Below, one piece after another: positions 40,751-50,945 of a stretch of DNA of 64,000 nucleotides. The notes beneath the pieces were generated by a model. The model made no database searches. It saw only the letters and a program-made list of their open reading frames with translations, and had not been told where the DNA came from. The DNA lies in assembly GCA_001931905.2 (NCBI GenBank), contig MSJI02000878.1, forward strand, positions 62,001 through 126,000, in the 5' to 3' direction. Every line of letters starts with the position of its first letter. The stretch's first letter is position 1. Source of the stretch: Cladosporium sp. IMV 00045 (taxonomy: Eukaryota; Ascomycota; Dothideomycetes; Cladosporiales; Cladosporiaceae). Both the position numbers and the translations under genes were made by a program.

Positions 40751-42894
40751 TCACAGCTTGCTTCTGCCTTCAATCGCTGGTAACGCGCCACTCATCTTGG
40801 GAAGCATCGCGTCTTCGGGCTCGTGACCGTATAGCACATGATCGTGGCCGCCGGCACTGCTCCACCATGAATGGCAAACACGGCTACGCTCAGGATCCAT
40901 CGCACCGTCTACAAGCGTGAGCCAGAAATGCTCTTTGCAATGCTCTCGCATGGCCGCGTCGTCCACCGTGTTCACCATGTCGGCTGCAAGCGGTAACCAT
41001 TCATCCAGAAGATTCAAGGAGAGTTGCGTCAGAATATCAATGACGGTCAGAACAATCACCGCCTGCTCTGAAAGAGGGACACTGTCTTCTGCGGTTGGCA
41101 TCGACGAAGGATCGGTTGATCTCGGAGCCAGTGGAATAGTCGCAGCATGCTTCGCGCGATCATTCAATAATTCGAGCAAAATTGAAGGCAGCTCAGGTTG
41201 GCTCGCCGAAAGAGGTGAGGGTGGTGACGTGATTTGGATGAGCGTCTTGAAAGCTACTCGGAATTGCCGGGCCGAGAGGTTGGTCGGGAATACTCTGAAC
41301 AGAGCATCTACGTAGAAAGGCAAGTGTCGGTTGGCAATATCTGCATTCTGCGGCGCAGAGAAGACCGCCAGCATGACGCTATGTGCTGCTTCGAAGATTG
41401 GAAGGAGGGTTGCATCGCCACCAGAAGCCAGGTATGGTACTGCAGAGTTCACCAGGAGGTCTTCTGCGATCTGCGGTGCCAATACAAGTGTCAAATGCTC
41501 GGATGTGTTGAGGAAGAAGAGGTCGAGATTCCGATCGAGTGGTAGTTGCGGTACCTTGCCGATTTCAGTTGGTCTGATGTACTCAAGATAGGCCTGAGCA
41601 TTATGTGGGTAGCTGCTGAGGATGTCGACCGCCGTCAAGTACACAAAGGTATACTGCGAGAATGTGGCCGAACCAGACCGAGTAGAGACAAAGTAGAGAT
41701 TTCGAAGGCTGTTCAAAGTTTGCATGGCAATGTTAGATGCCGTCTCGTCATCCGATAGGCCAGGGTCGCCAAGAACCCTTCCTATAGCTGACCGGAGGAC
41801 AATCACCGCGGCGTACATGGTTGATCTCAGTAGTCTCCAAAGAAGGTCTGTCGTATGAAGAGTATTGGGATCCAGGCGTTGTTGCTCTTCAGATGCATCT
41901 ACACCAGATAACTTGTTCTGCCGCCACTGTAGATGTAGTGTCTTGGTGAAGTCTTCGAGATCTTCGACAGCACTGGACACCAGCCATGGCGCCCTGACTT
42001 GTTCCAGAGTATGTCCGATCAGACGAGCAAGAGAGCCAAGCGAAGAGATGAGTGGGCTCGCTAGAGTTCTCTGGGTTTCCTGGAATGAAGGTGCCTTGTC
42101 TGGCCATCTGAGCTGTTGGTCGGGTGTGATTTCGATATCGAGGTTCATCGCTCCAAGGAAGTAAGCAGAGCCGAGACCTTCCATGTTCCTGAACGTCGAG
42201 CGCATGAGCACTGGTAAGAGCTGGTCGAAGTCGATCTGCGATCGCTCGACATCTGAGAGCAATGGGAAGCAGTAGTTGAGCGCGAGCGTAATGGACTGCT
42301 GGCCGAAATGGTCGTCTTCTGCTACGTCCTCCAGAGCAAGGTTGATCGCATTGACCAGACCTTCCTCGAGCGTACTTCGCATGCTTCGGCTAAGAGCATC
42401 ATCATCTGCTGACCCAAAACCGAGAAGAAGGCCACCGAGGGCGAGAATGTGTCGCCATCGTGGGGAGTGCTCGTCTGCGCCTTTCGCCACTGCTCGAATC
42501 CAGTCATCCTTGGGTAGAGTACGTTCTAGTTGTAGCTGCGAAAAGTCGCGATCCGGAGATCTATCCTGGGAAGCAAGTTCATGTCGGACGAGAGCCTGCG
42601 CAGCCGAATGGAAGACGCTCATACACCGCATGCACGTCTGCAACCCGTCGGGGACTGCCCATATTGCTGGGGCCGAGAGGAGCTGGCTGGTCAAGAGTGT
42701 TACGTTCAATGGGTTGTTGAGTGTTGTCAACAAAGAGGACGCGGTTCCGAGCACTCTGTCGCATGTTTAGTCAGTAATGACGCGCTGTGTACACGTCGGG
42801 TGACGCTGTGGCTGGCTTACCTTGGTGTATCTTGCTGGTCTGTATATATCTGCAAAGATCGCAATAATGTGCCCAACAAGCGATCTGCCGGCAT
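40751..42894 (-). CDS. PEX8: Peroxin PEX8 (intraperoxisomal import factor)
   Basis: 692 residues from two exons: 42894-42821 (MPADRLLGTLLRSLQIYTDQ) and 42755-40751. Fungal Pex8 sits on the inner face of the peroxisomal membrane and links the docking and RING complexes for cargo release. Family hallmarks: ASSLLTTLNNPLNVTLLTSQLLSAPAIW, ADEHSPRWRHILALGGLLLGF, LRNLYFVSTRSG..FSQYTFVYLTAVDIL, and FEAAHSVMLAVFS. The protein ends in SKL, a textbook PTS1, as expected for Pex8. Mostly alpha-helical repeats with no membrane segment. Shares an upstream region of about 300 bp with the divergent TMEM170-like gene. Together with PEX26 this gives two import-machinery genes in the window. Confidence 0.93.
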
Positions 42895-43195
42895 TGTGAT
42901 AGAGTCTGGCGAACAGCCAATTCGTGATATAGATGTCGTAGAGACAGCGTGAGACTCCGAGGACGTCAACGGCTGTACAACGACGGGATGAAGTCGAGGT
43001 CGTGCAACCTCGGTACAGCGTGGGATGGTGAATAGATGGGCACAAGTCGAATTTTGCCACGTGCGCAACTCCAGCCTCCAGCCTCTCCAACTCCTGGAGA
43101 CCAAATTGCGACGACTGCGACGACGCGATCGTGAATTCACGATCATTCTCTGAGCTAAATACAAACTAGAAATTGCGAACACTACAGAGCTGCGC
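42895..43195. promoter_or_regulatory. Bidirectional promoter region of PEX8 and TMEM170-like gene
   Basis: Only about 300 bp separate the divergent starts. A CACGTG box (E-box-like) lies within 43058-43065. No function has been assigned to it. Confidence 0.45.
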
Positions 43196-43852
43196 ATGAG
43201 AGCAGCAAATGACGATGACAGCTTCAACGACTTGATGCTATTGGCAATCTCATCTGCAGCCGACGTGAACTGCAATAGACTTTGCGAAAGATGAGGTAAA
43301 TGCAGTTGAAGACTGAATCCACAACATAAAAGAAAGAAGAGCTAATATCACGCAGCAACCAGTTTTTGAAGACCGTGGTCGACCCACAACCACTCTCATA
43401 TGAGGCGCCGCAATTTCCATCTCTGTACTGGCCATTCCCTGTGAGCGGCACGCAGACCGTCTACCTTTACGATGCCTGGTCGATCTTCCGCTTCACTTTA
43501 CTCTGGACGCTCATCGATGTCATCGGAGTCCATCTCATCGCTGCCATGTACGCCATGGTAATCCAGTGGAAGAACTGGCGGCTTATCTGGATCACGCCGA
43601 TAGTCTTCGGCATTATAGGAGGCATCGAGGCCTTGATCGCAGGATCTGTGGTCGGCGGAGTGTGAGTGTAGCCTTTTGACGGCGAAATCGTGTTCAATGT
43701 ATGTGAGTCCATGGCTAACATTTCTACATAGGATCGGCGGCGTCTACACCGCAGGCTACTTTCGCATGTCTACATGGATACCATTTTCTTGGGGAGTTAT
43801 TAATGCGCTGATCCTGATCTTGTCTTCTTTCGCTATTCAGGGAGGCTTGTAA
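43196..43852 (+). CDS. TMEM170-like integral membrane protein
   Basis: 162 residues from three exons: 43196-43264, 43363-43661 and 43732-43852. The core exon is certain. The leader exon is inferred: the core frame has no Met before the membrane part, and the ATG at 43196 with a GTGAAC donor at 43265 joins in phase. Three membrane helices are visible (YDAWSIFRFTLLWTLIDVIGVHLI, WITPIVFGIIGGIEALIAGSVVGG, WGVINALILILSSF). The signature GGVYTAGYFRMSTWIPF...ILSS..IQGGL is that of TMEM170, an ER/nuclear-envelope-shaping family in animals; the fungal role is not defined. Confidence 0.8.
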
Positions 43853-44159
43853 AAGGACGTGCGTTGAGATGCTTCACTTGAGAATCATGGAAGAAATTGT
43901 GACAAAACATTACATTGAACCGAATGTAAGCTAAACTGAACGCCTGCAAAAACACCATTCGCTTTGAAGTTTTTTTGTTGGTTTACCAGTTTCAAATGTT
44001 TTCGTGGGTTTCTCTTGGAAGTGATTCCGCAGTGCCAAACATCAAACGCACAGTGGGAATCCCACAAAGCAGACGAAAGAGAAGAAAGCAAAGACAAAAC
44101 AGATGACATCCTCCCAGCCCTTCCCGCCAAGTGCTGCTCGCCTTCAACGGCGACCACAA

Positions 44160-45287
44160 TCACTCCTGCCAGAACTCATCAGCGAGGACGCCGCCAGTGG
44201 TCTTGGACCTGGTGTTGACAGTGCCATTCGCAAGGAGCTCGCCCACTGCCTTCGCGCCCTCCTGCTTGGTGACGCGGTTCAGCTGCAGGCCCCAGACGAT
44301 CTTGTGGGCCCCGCCGACCTCCTGCACCTCGAAGCGCTGGATCTGCCACTTCGCATGGGTGCGAGGGAAGCGCTCCATGAGCATGCAGTCGGGATTGCAT
44401 GCGAGAGGGCCCTCGCAGCGGCTGTTGTGGTGCTTGGTAGCCTGCACCCAGCCCTTGCGCTGGCCCTCGCGGTTCCTCCCCTTCTTCTCGCCCGCTGGCT
44501 GGGCAGGCTGCACCGAGTCAATCCTGGCCATATCAGCGGGACCCGCGACAGCCGACTGCTGGTGGCCGGTGAGAGGTGCCGCCTGGGCCACAGACATCCC
44601 TGCGGCAGGCATGCCCATACCAGCGGGACCCGCCACAGCAGGCTGCTGCTGCTGGACGGGGAAAGGTGCCAGTGGGAAGTCGGGCATCTCTGCGACGCCC
44701 ATGCTCATACCAGCGGCGCCCGCGAAAGGAGGCTGCTGGTAGCCGGTGAGAGGTGCCGGCTGCTCCATGAGCATCTGTCCTTCACCCATACCCGTATCAG
44801 CGGCACCCGCGACAGGATGCAGCTCGTTGAGAAAAGGGATGATCTGGTCGCGGAACTCCTGCTCAAAATCCTGGTAGGGCGCCATGGGCATACCAGCGTC
44901 GACCATCTCAACGTCCTCAACTTGGACGTCGAGAATGGCCGGGTCGATGGTTTGCTCTTGCACCGGCTGAGCGACAGGGCTGGCGGTGCTACCAACGACG
45001 CCCCCCAGAGGCCCCGTGAGCTCTCCGGTGGGGAAGAAGCGATCCTGGCCCGGGTTGCGCATGGCAAATGCGACGAGCTCCGGGTCGTGCCAGACGGTGC
45101 TCTGTGGGGCGCCGCCGATATCAGCATTGACACCGATCCACCCATCGGGGAAAGCCTGGGGAGGGGCTCCCTCTGCGTCGTAGTAGGCGTCGAAGTTGAA
45201 GACACCCTCCCAATCCTGTGAGCCAAAGCCGGAGGTGCTATCAGCACCGAAAGAGGAAGCGAACTGCTGACCGTTGTTGAAAGCCAT
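44160..45287 (-). CDS. Orphan Gln/Pro-rich protein with conserved-looking C-terminus
   Basis: 375 residues, single exon, family not recognised. The N-terminal 60 residues are Phe/Gly/Asp-rich, followed by an acidic patch (VQVEDVEMVDAGM). The middle is built of imperfect repeats of PLTGYQQPPFAGAAGMSMG type, about three copies. The C-terminal 110 residues differ: basic (EKKGRNREGQRKGW), with three Cys (RCEGPLACNPDC), an FPRTHAKWQIQRFEVQEV strand region and GGVLADEFW at the end. This tail looks like a folded, possibly nucleic-acid-binding unit, and the repeats look like a transactivation-type linker; both are inferences. The open frame with consistent composition supports coding. Confidence 0.6.
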   Translation of the reverse strand: MAFNNGQQFASSFGADSTSGFGSQDWEGVFNFDAYYDAEGAPPQAFPDGWIGVNADIGGAPQSTVWHDPELVAFAMRNPGQDRFFPTGELTGPLGGVVGSTASPVAQPVQEQTIDPAILDVQVEDVEMVDAGMPMAPYQDFEQEFRDQIIPFLNELHPVAGAADTGMGEGQMLMEQPAPLTGYQQPPFAGAAGMSMGVAEMPDFPLAPFPVQQQQPAVAGPAGMGMPAAGMSVAQAAPLTGHQQSAVAGPADMARIDSVQPAQPAGEKKGRNREGQRKGWVQATKHHNSRCEGPLACNPDCMLMERFPRTHAKWQIQRFEVQEVGGAHKIVWGLQLNRVTKQEGAKAVGELLANGTVNTRSKTTGGVLADEFWQE

Positions 45288-45744
45288 GGTGTGTGACGGG
45301 TTTGATCGTCGCGTCGTGGTTGGTTGGTTGGTTGGCTGGTTGGTTGACAGATCGATTGTGAGGCGTTAGCAAGAATTGTCTTCGTCTCGATGATCTGATG
45401 GATTGGTATGATACTCTGTTTCCTAGGGGGGAGACATGGCCATTTAACGGGGGCAGAGATGGCACACAGGACTGTGCACCAGGTTGAGGATGACCGCGAC
45501 GTGTATTGGCAGCATCGCATGCGGTGGAAACGCCCAACCGACGACTAACTCCAGCGTAAAAGATATTACCACGAAGCGAAACACTGGAGGGAGGGGGGAA
45601 GCTATACACGTACAGAACTGAGCACATGGGAAGCGAACGTGCTGGATCGTGGGCATATCGGCTTACACCCGGCGTCACGGGAGGCATGGCCCGTCGAAAC
45701 ATCGAGCAACACCGCTGATGCGACGAGCTCCATACTACGGGGCG
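45288..45744. other. Upstream region of the orphan gene, no gene seen
   Basis: Contains a GGTTGGTTGG/GGCTGGTTGG simple repeat (about 45320-45345) in the leader. No other element identified. Confidence 0.5.
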
Positions 45745-46115
45745 AATCTCAGCGAGGCGAGCAAGCTCATATCATCAGCACCCGGGAGGAAACCACTGGT
45801 AGCAGAGGCGGGGAAACATTGGCGACACGACGACACACAACTCATGCGATGAATCTCAGCGGGGCGAATAAGCACATATCAGCAACTTTCGCAAACATTT
45901 TCAGCACCAGCACCACTGAGAGCATGCGAAGCCGTCTCCCGCCCATCAAGCTCATACCATCGACGCCCGCATAATCTTCTAGCAGGAGGGCCGTGGAGAG
46001 CATGGGAAGCCATCTCCCGTCCCTCAAGCACATATCATCAACACCCGCAAATGTTTCTGGCAGCAGGACCGGGGAGAGCAGACAAAGCCATGCCCCATCC
46101 ATTAAGCTCACATGC
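45745..46115. repeat. 78-bp degenerate tandem repeat, about four and a half units
   Basis: The anchor AAG-C(A/T)CATA(T/C)CATC recurs with the first C at 45766, 45873, 45951, 46029 and 46107; the last three intervals are exactly 78 bp. Each unit also has CA(G/C)CACCCGC-like sequence, a GAGAGCATG(G/C)GAAGCC block and CTCCCGxCC(C/A)TCAAG. On the minus strand an open frame (45842-46111) reads as 26-residue repeats starting M(S/C)L. No known domain and no clear gene. Confidence 0.75.
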
Positions 46116-46429
46116 CAAGCTTTGTGGCGCTTTAAGCTTGTTTCTCAGGGTCATCCTTGCGCCATGAACATACAGATGCTCATGAAAATCGAGCGACACA
46201 GGAGAGCGAGGCGAAGAGCATGGGGAGAGGGGGCGCGCTATCCAATCGCCGCTGCAAGAGCAGCGAAAACAATCTGGGCTTTCTCCATTGGCCCCTAACT
46301 TTAGCTTTGTTTCCAGTCACCATACACCGCGATGGTAACGCCGGCGGCGATGGTAAGCGCATGAGTAATGCATCAAGAGTGCAGGGAAGACGGCGATTAC
46401 CAGCCGAGACGCGAGTCACTTGCTGAGCA

Positions 46430-46920
46430 AACAGCGTTTCTCGCCGGAAGCGACCTCTCGCCTGCGACTACGCCCGACGGTAGGAGCATATGCGTGCCCT
46501 CGAAAGCCATAGATCGTCCTTTGATCTGCGTTGAGCACCCGAGATTCTGAAAGATTGCGAACCAGTGTCCAGAAGCTGTTGCGAACACAGACTGGAACTC
46601 GATGCCGAAAATATCAACGGCAACCCAAAGCTCTCTTGTCATAAGCTCCAGGCGAGGAAATAGCGTCTCTCTGGAAGCGACTTCTCGCCCGCGACTATGC
46701 CCGAGAGTATGAGCATATGCGAGCCCAGTCGAACCGCTGGGATGCAACTCGGCCGCCTGTCAAAGAGGCAAGTGCAGAATGGAGAACGCAATAGCCAGGC
46801 GAATATGGCCTTGAAAAGAGGAGAGGGAAACACGAGTTCACTGGCGAACAAAGAACCTTTCTCGCTGGAAGCGATCTTTTGCTTGTGACCGTGTCGGAAG
46901 GTAGGAGCATGTGCGGACCG
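46430..46920. repeat. Three diverged repeats of about 190-230 bp
   Basis: A 58-bp core containing GGAAGCGA(C/T), CTCGCC, GACTA(C/T)GCCCGA and G(A/G)GCATATGCG occurs at about 46437, 46665 and 46858. The minus strand of each core encodes a related peptide (HMLLPSG.VAG..SLPAR). Sequence between cores is less alike. Individual minus-strand frames reach about 110 residues. No gene is claimed. Confidence 0.65.
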
Positions 46921-47135
46921 CGCCACGTTGACATGCACAACTCCACCCGCCTGTCAGAGGAAAGCACAACAGGAGAAACTTGGACCTGGTATTGCAGACG
47001 CCATATGCGATTGTGAAGGCGCAAACAGACAGCGTGTGTGGTATTTCATGCCATATCTCATCAAAAAACGTTATCTCATACTCATCCGTGGCGCACAGCC
47101 AACGACAGCTCATGAAACCCCAGAAGAAGGGATTA
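46921..47135. other. Short spacer downstream of amino-acid oxidase
   Basis: 3' flank of the minus-strand oxidase gene. Nothing further recognised. Confidence 0.4.
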
Positions 47136-49266
47136 TTACATAGAAATCCACCTCGCCATCCAGAACTCGGTGATCTCCTTCGCCTCATCCACCAACCCCA
47201 TATCCAACAGCAACTGCGTGGTACCCCTGACCGCACTCTCGAGAGCGCTGAAAATCCACGCGTGCGTGTAACTCGTGTGCTCGCCCACTGTACAAGACAG
47301 AAACATTAGCCTTAAAAACTCCACAAAACAAAAATGACAAATACGACTCGAACTCACCGAAAACCGTATGTTTCTCCGTATGAAAATAAGCCGGCAAATA
47401 CAATTCCTGCTGGCCCACAAGCGGCGCCGCCCAAGCGCCGGACTGGAACTCGTCATTCTCCCAGCAAATGCGATCATACTGGCCCGTCCATTGCTCCTGC
47501 GCAACGGGCCCGTGAACCTCCACCATCGCGCGCTGCACGAGAGCGACGTGCTGTTCCTCCGTCAGCGAGCCAAGCGAACGCGCGCTGGTGCCTGAGATGT
47601 ACGAGCCCAGAATGACGCCGGGACCCGACGAGTTGAGCCCGTAGCTCGGGTAGCAGATGTTGCCGACGCCGGGGATGTCTGTGCTGCCGCAGCCGCCGAG
47701 GATGGGGTGGGGGATGTGTTCCCAAAAGCGGGACTCGTAGTGCAGGGCGACTTTACAGGATTGCTGGTAGTTGAGGCGCTGGATGGCGCGGGAGAGGAGC
47801 GAGGTGTAGGCCGGCATGGGATTCCAGAGGCGCACGCGGCTGAACGGGACGGCGACGACGGCGTAGTCGACTTCCATTGTTTCGGGGGTGGGGCTGAGAA
47901 GGTCTTGGGTGCGGTGGTGGATACTCAGTTTTTGGGTTGTGGTGTTGTATTGCATGCCTTGCACGGTGGTGTTGAAGATGGTGCGGTTGAGGACTTGGGG
48001 CCCGAAAGCGGCGGGGAGGCTGGAGAGGCCTTTGTCGATGGTGCGCCATTCGGTGGCGCTGAAGTAGACGCTGTCGTAGAGCCAGTTGGGCGTGTTGCTG
48101 GCCATGTTGGCCGCCTCGTCGGTGATGTTCTTGTCGAAGCCGAGGAGGTAGTGCAGGTAGCCGGCTTCGGAGAAGTCGAAGTAGCCTTCCTCTACTGCTT
48201 GTTTGTGGGCGCGGAAGACGTTGGTGGCGATTTGCGCCATCTTCTCTTCGTCGAGATCGCTCCATTCTTCGAGCGCATCTTGAGCTTCAGCGACGGCGGT
48301 GGCGTTGGAGTATGATGCGGTAGCGTTGGTGGCATAGGCAGGATTGGACTTGACTTCTGCAGTGCTCGGGACAGTGCCGTCGGGTCGACGCTTCGATGTT
48401 GATGAAGGCGCACCGGCGCTGCTTTGGATCCACTTGATGAACTTGACCGCTAGTTCAGGGTCATTGCCATTCTGCTCATTGAGCACATCCGCAAGCTGAA
48501 ACACCATACGGTGATCCATGATCTCCAGAGTATCGTTCGTCTCAGGCATCGAGATGCTGACAGGGAAACGCATAGGTCCCATCTCTTGGTATTGGTACTG
48601 ATCCGGCCTTGTGCCATTGAGATAGCTAGTATGAACCCGTCCGCCAATACGAGAAGAAGCCTCAATGACCTTCCAGTCATGGATCCCGACTGAGTCCAGC
48701 AGATGAGCAGTCATCAAACCAGACATTCCACCGCCGAGAATCCCAATGGTTTTCGACTTGGCTGCTGCCACAAAGGTGTCTTCCGGCTCTTTGTCTTGCA
48801 GATAAGTCACGCCGTCGAACCAAGGCCCTTCAGCGTCCATGATATCCGCTGCTGCTGTCCACCGACGTTCCTTGCGTCTTCCCATCGTGACGGGACTGGA
48901 GCGTCCGACGAGTGTGTTTCCGGAAAAAGCGTGCAGACAGCCATTGGATGGCGCATCGGTGGGTGGAAGCCAGACGAATTTCGAAGGTCGTTGAGAAGGG
49001 TGGAAAGCGTGCCTTTTCGCAAGATCATGAGAGCCAACGTGAGTCTCGCCCAACCTGTGGTGGCAATCGGTAGACGTCTGAGCCTCGCAAGAGCCGTAAT
49101 GCAAAGACAGTTTGCCGTCTAATGGTTTCGTATATTCGACGTGGACATTGTGCATGCCACCCGCTTCGGCGAGGATGTTTTCTTCGAAGATGATTGAAGG
49201 GGATTGCAAAACGACTGGAGAAGCGACGGTCGATCCAATGATCGACAGAAGGATTGGGGCGAGCAT
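47136..49266 (-). CDS. Secreted L-amino-acid oxidase (flavin amine oxidase family)
   Basis: 686 residues from two exons (49266-47358, 47287-47136). Such enzymes oxidise amino acids to keto acids, ammonia and hydrogen peroxide, using FAD. A signal peptide starts MLAPILLSIIGSTVAS. A long pro-region follows. The dinucleotide-binding motif GILGGGMSGL is at 175-184, ending in EASSRIGGRV (202-211). Later family marks are GPMRFP, VPFSRVRLW and YQQSCKVALHYESRFWE. The short last exon restores the C-terminal FAD contact region VGEHTSYTHAWIFSALESA, which the unspliced frame would lose. Many N-glycosylation sites (NATASYSNAT, NRTIFNTT) fit secretion. Fungal relatives serve nitrogen scavenging or antimicrobial peroxide production; the role here is not determined. 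Confidence 0.9.
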
Positions 49267-50030
49267 CTCGAAAGGTGATCGATCTTGAGCGATTGGCAGA
49301 GAAGTGGTATTCCATAATCAATTGGAGTAGCTCCTACCTTTTATACAATTTTTGGCCCAATATTTCAAGTCACCGAGCTCTCAACTCCGGCATGTTTATC
49401 GCCGACATCGTTCAGTCATACCCAAAGCCGACGATAGAGCACAGCGATTCCCACGTTACTTCCACGTTTTCGGACATGTACATGGGTCAAGGTACCATTG
49501 TAGGGCGTGGTGAGGTAGTCATCGAAAAGCCTCCAAGACAATAGCATTAGCGCGCACCAATACTAGCCTCGAGATAACCGATAATCGTCTATCGTTATCT
49601 TCACGACGCCGTCGTGTGGAGACACGAGTGTCCCATGGAGCTTTATCTGAATGTAACCCTGTCCGATACGGTCTTGCATGGGGCTGACATTGGCATTCGT
49701 TACTAATGACATCGGGCCACGTAGTTTGCGCCGAGGACGAGGAAGTGAAAGGCTTGCATTTCCATGCGGTGTTGACGCAGGTGAAGTGTGAATTGAGAGA
49801 AGTGAAGTCCGTACCCGCCGCTGGAATAGGAAGGTCCGAGCACAACGTTGTGCTCTGGCTGTGCAATCTGCAACCGCGGCTCAGCTACGGTAGTTTTCAA
49901 GACAGCTTCACACCGTTGACTTCATTCGCGAAACCAAGGCACCACACATCGCCTCAGAACCACAAGAGGAGCAACCAAAGGCGCCACACACCCCCAAACC
50001 GCCACACACTCCACCAAAACCTCGCCCAAC
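49267..50030. promoter_or_regulatory. Divergent upstream region: amino-acid oxidase and ISY1
   Basis: About 760 bp. A frame at 49706-50269 overlaps ISY1 in another register and has no family features. The 100 bp before ISY1 are CA-rich leader. Confidence 0.45.
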
Positions 50031-50771
50031 ATGGCGCGCAACGCAGAAAAATCGCAATCGATGCTCTTCCGCTTCCGAGAACAACAAGCCGCCGACCTCG
50101 GAATCCTCGACACGACGCGCACCCGCCGCCCCAAAGCGATCAGCACGCAAGAGCACATCCCAACCTGCGAGCGGTGGCGCGGACAAGTGCTGAAAGAAAT
50201 CTCGCGCAAAGTGAGCAAAATCCAAGACGCGGCTTTGTCGGACTTCCAGATCCGGGACGTGAACGATGAGCTCAACCGCTTATTCCGCGAAAAATGGCAG
50301 TGGGAGATGCGGATCAAGGAGCTGGGGGGGCCGAATTACATGCGCGGCGGGGGGAGGGTGTTGGATGATGAGGGGAGGGTGATTGAGGGCGGGGGGAAGG
50401 GGTATAGGTATTTCGGGCGCGCGAGGGAGTTGCCTGGGGTGAAGGAGTTGTTTGAGGCGGCGACGAAGCCGAAGCAAGGAAGTGAGGAGAGGAAGGGGGA
50501 CACGCGTGGGGATTTGAGCAGGAGGGTCGACGCGGCGTACTATGGGTATGGGCTTGATGAGGAGGATGGGACGCTCGTGGCTTATGAGAGGAAGAAGGAG
50601 GTGGAGGCGGCTGAGGTGCTGTTGGAGCAGGATGAGGATAAAATGGATGAGGGCTGGGAGCCTTTGCCGGGTGATGGTGGAGATGGGGTGGAGTGGCGGT
50701 TGCCGACGGCGGAAGAGGTCGAGACCGAATTACTGGAGCGCAGGAAGAATAAATTGCTCGACAAGCTCTAA
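50031..50771 (+). CDS. ISY1: Pre-mRNA splicing factor Isy1
   Basis: 246 residues, single exon, close to the usual fungal length. Isy1 is a component of the catalytic spliceosome (NineTeen complex associated) and stabilises the branching conformation. The N-terminus MARNAEKSQSMLFRFREQQA is nearly invariant in the family, followed by RPKAISTQEHIPTCERWRGQVLKEISRKVSKIQDAALSDFQIRDVNDELNRL and WEMRIKELGGPNY. A GYRYFGRARELPGVKELFE motif follows. The C-terminus is Glu/Arg-rich and more variable. Convergent with the DUF2439 gene, with 174 bp between the stops. Confidence 0.95.
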   Translation: MARNAEKSQSMLFRFREQQAADLGILDTTRTRRPKAISTQEHIPTCERWRGQVLKEISRKVSKIQDAALSDFQIRDVNDELNRLFREKWQWEMRIKELGGPNYMRGGGRVLDDEGRVIEGGGKGYRYFGRARELPGVKELFEAATKPKQGSEERKGDTRGDLSRRVDAAYYGYGLDEEDGTLVAYERKKEVEAAEVLLEQDEDKMDEGWEPLPGDGGDGVEWRLPTAEEVETELLERRKNKLLDKL

Positions 50772-50945
50772 GGTATGGTTGTCGATCATGAATTATATGA
50801 GATGTCACCGAAGACAAAAACAAGATATGGAATTTTGGAAAAGGAATGGCTTTCTTGGGGTATCTCATAAGTCATTACGGTCATAGCAGGCGGCTCATGC
50901 AAACGCCAACGCTATGGAAAGCAAAAGGAAAGCGAGTCGTTCTAG

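Noticed and set aside
47185..47357. Unspliced C-terminus of the amino-acid oxidase
   Set aside because: It lacks the conserved FAD-contact region. Splicing 47357-47288 restores VGEHTSYTHAWIFSALESA, so the unspliced end is intron plus the wrong frame.
49706..50269. 187-residue frame overlapping the start of ISY1
   Set aside because: It overlaps a certain gene in another register and has no family features.
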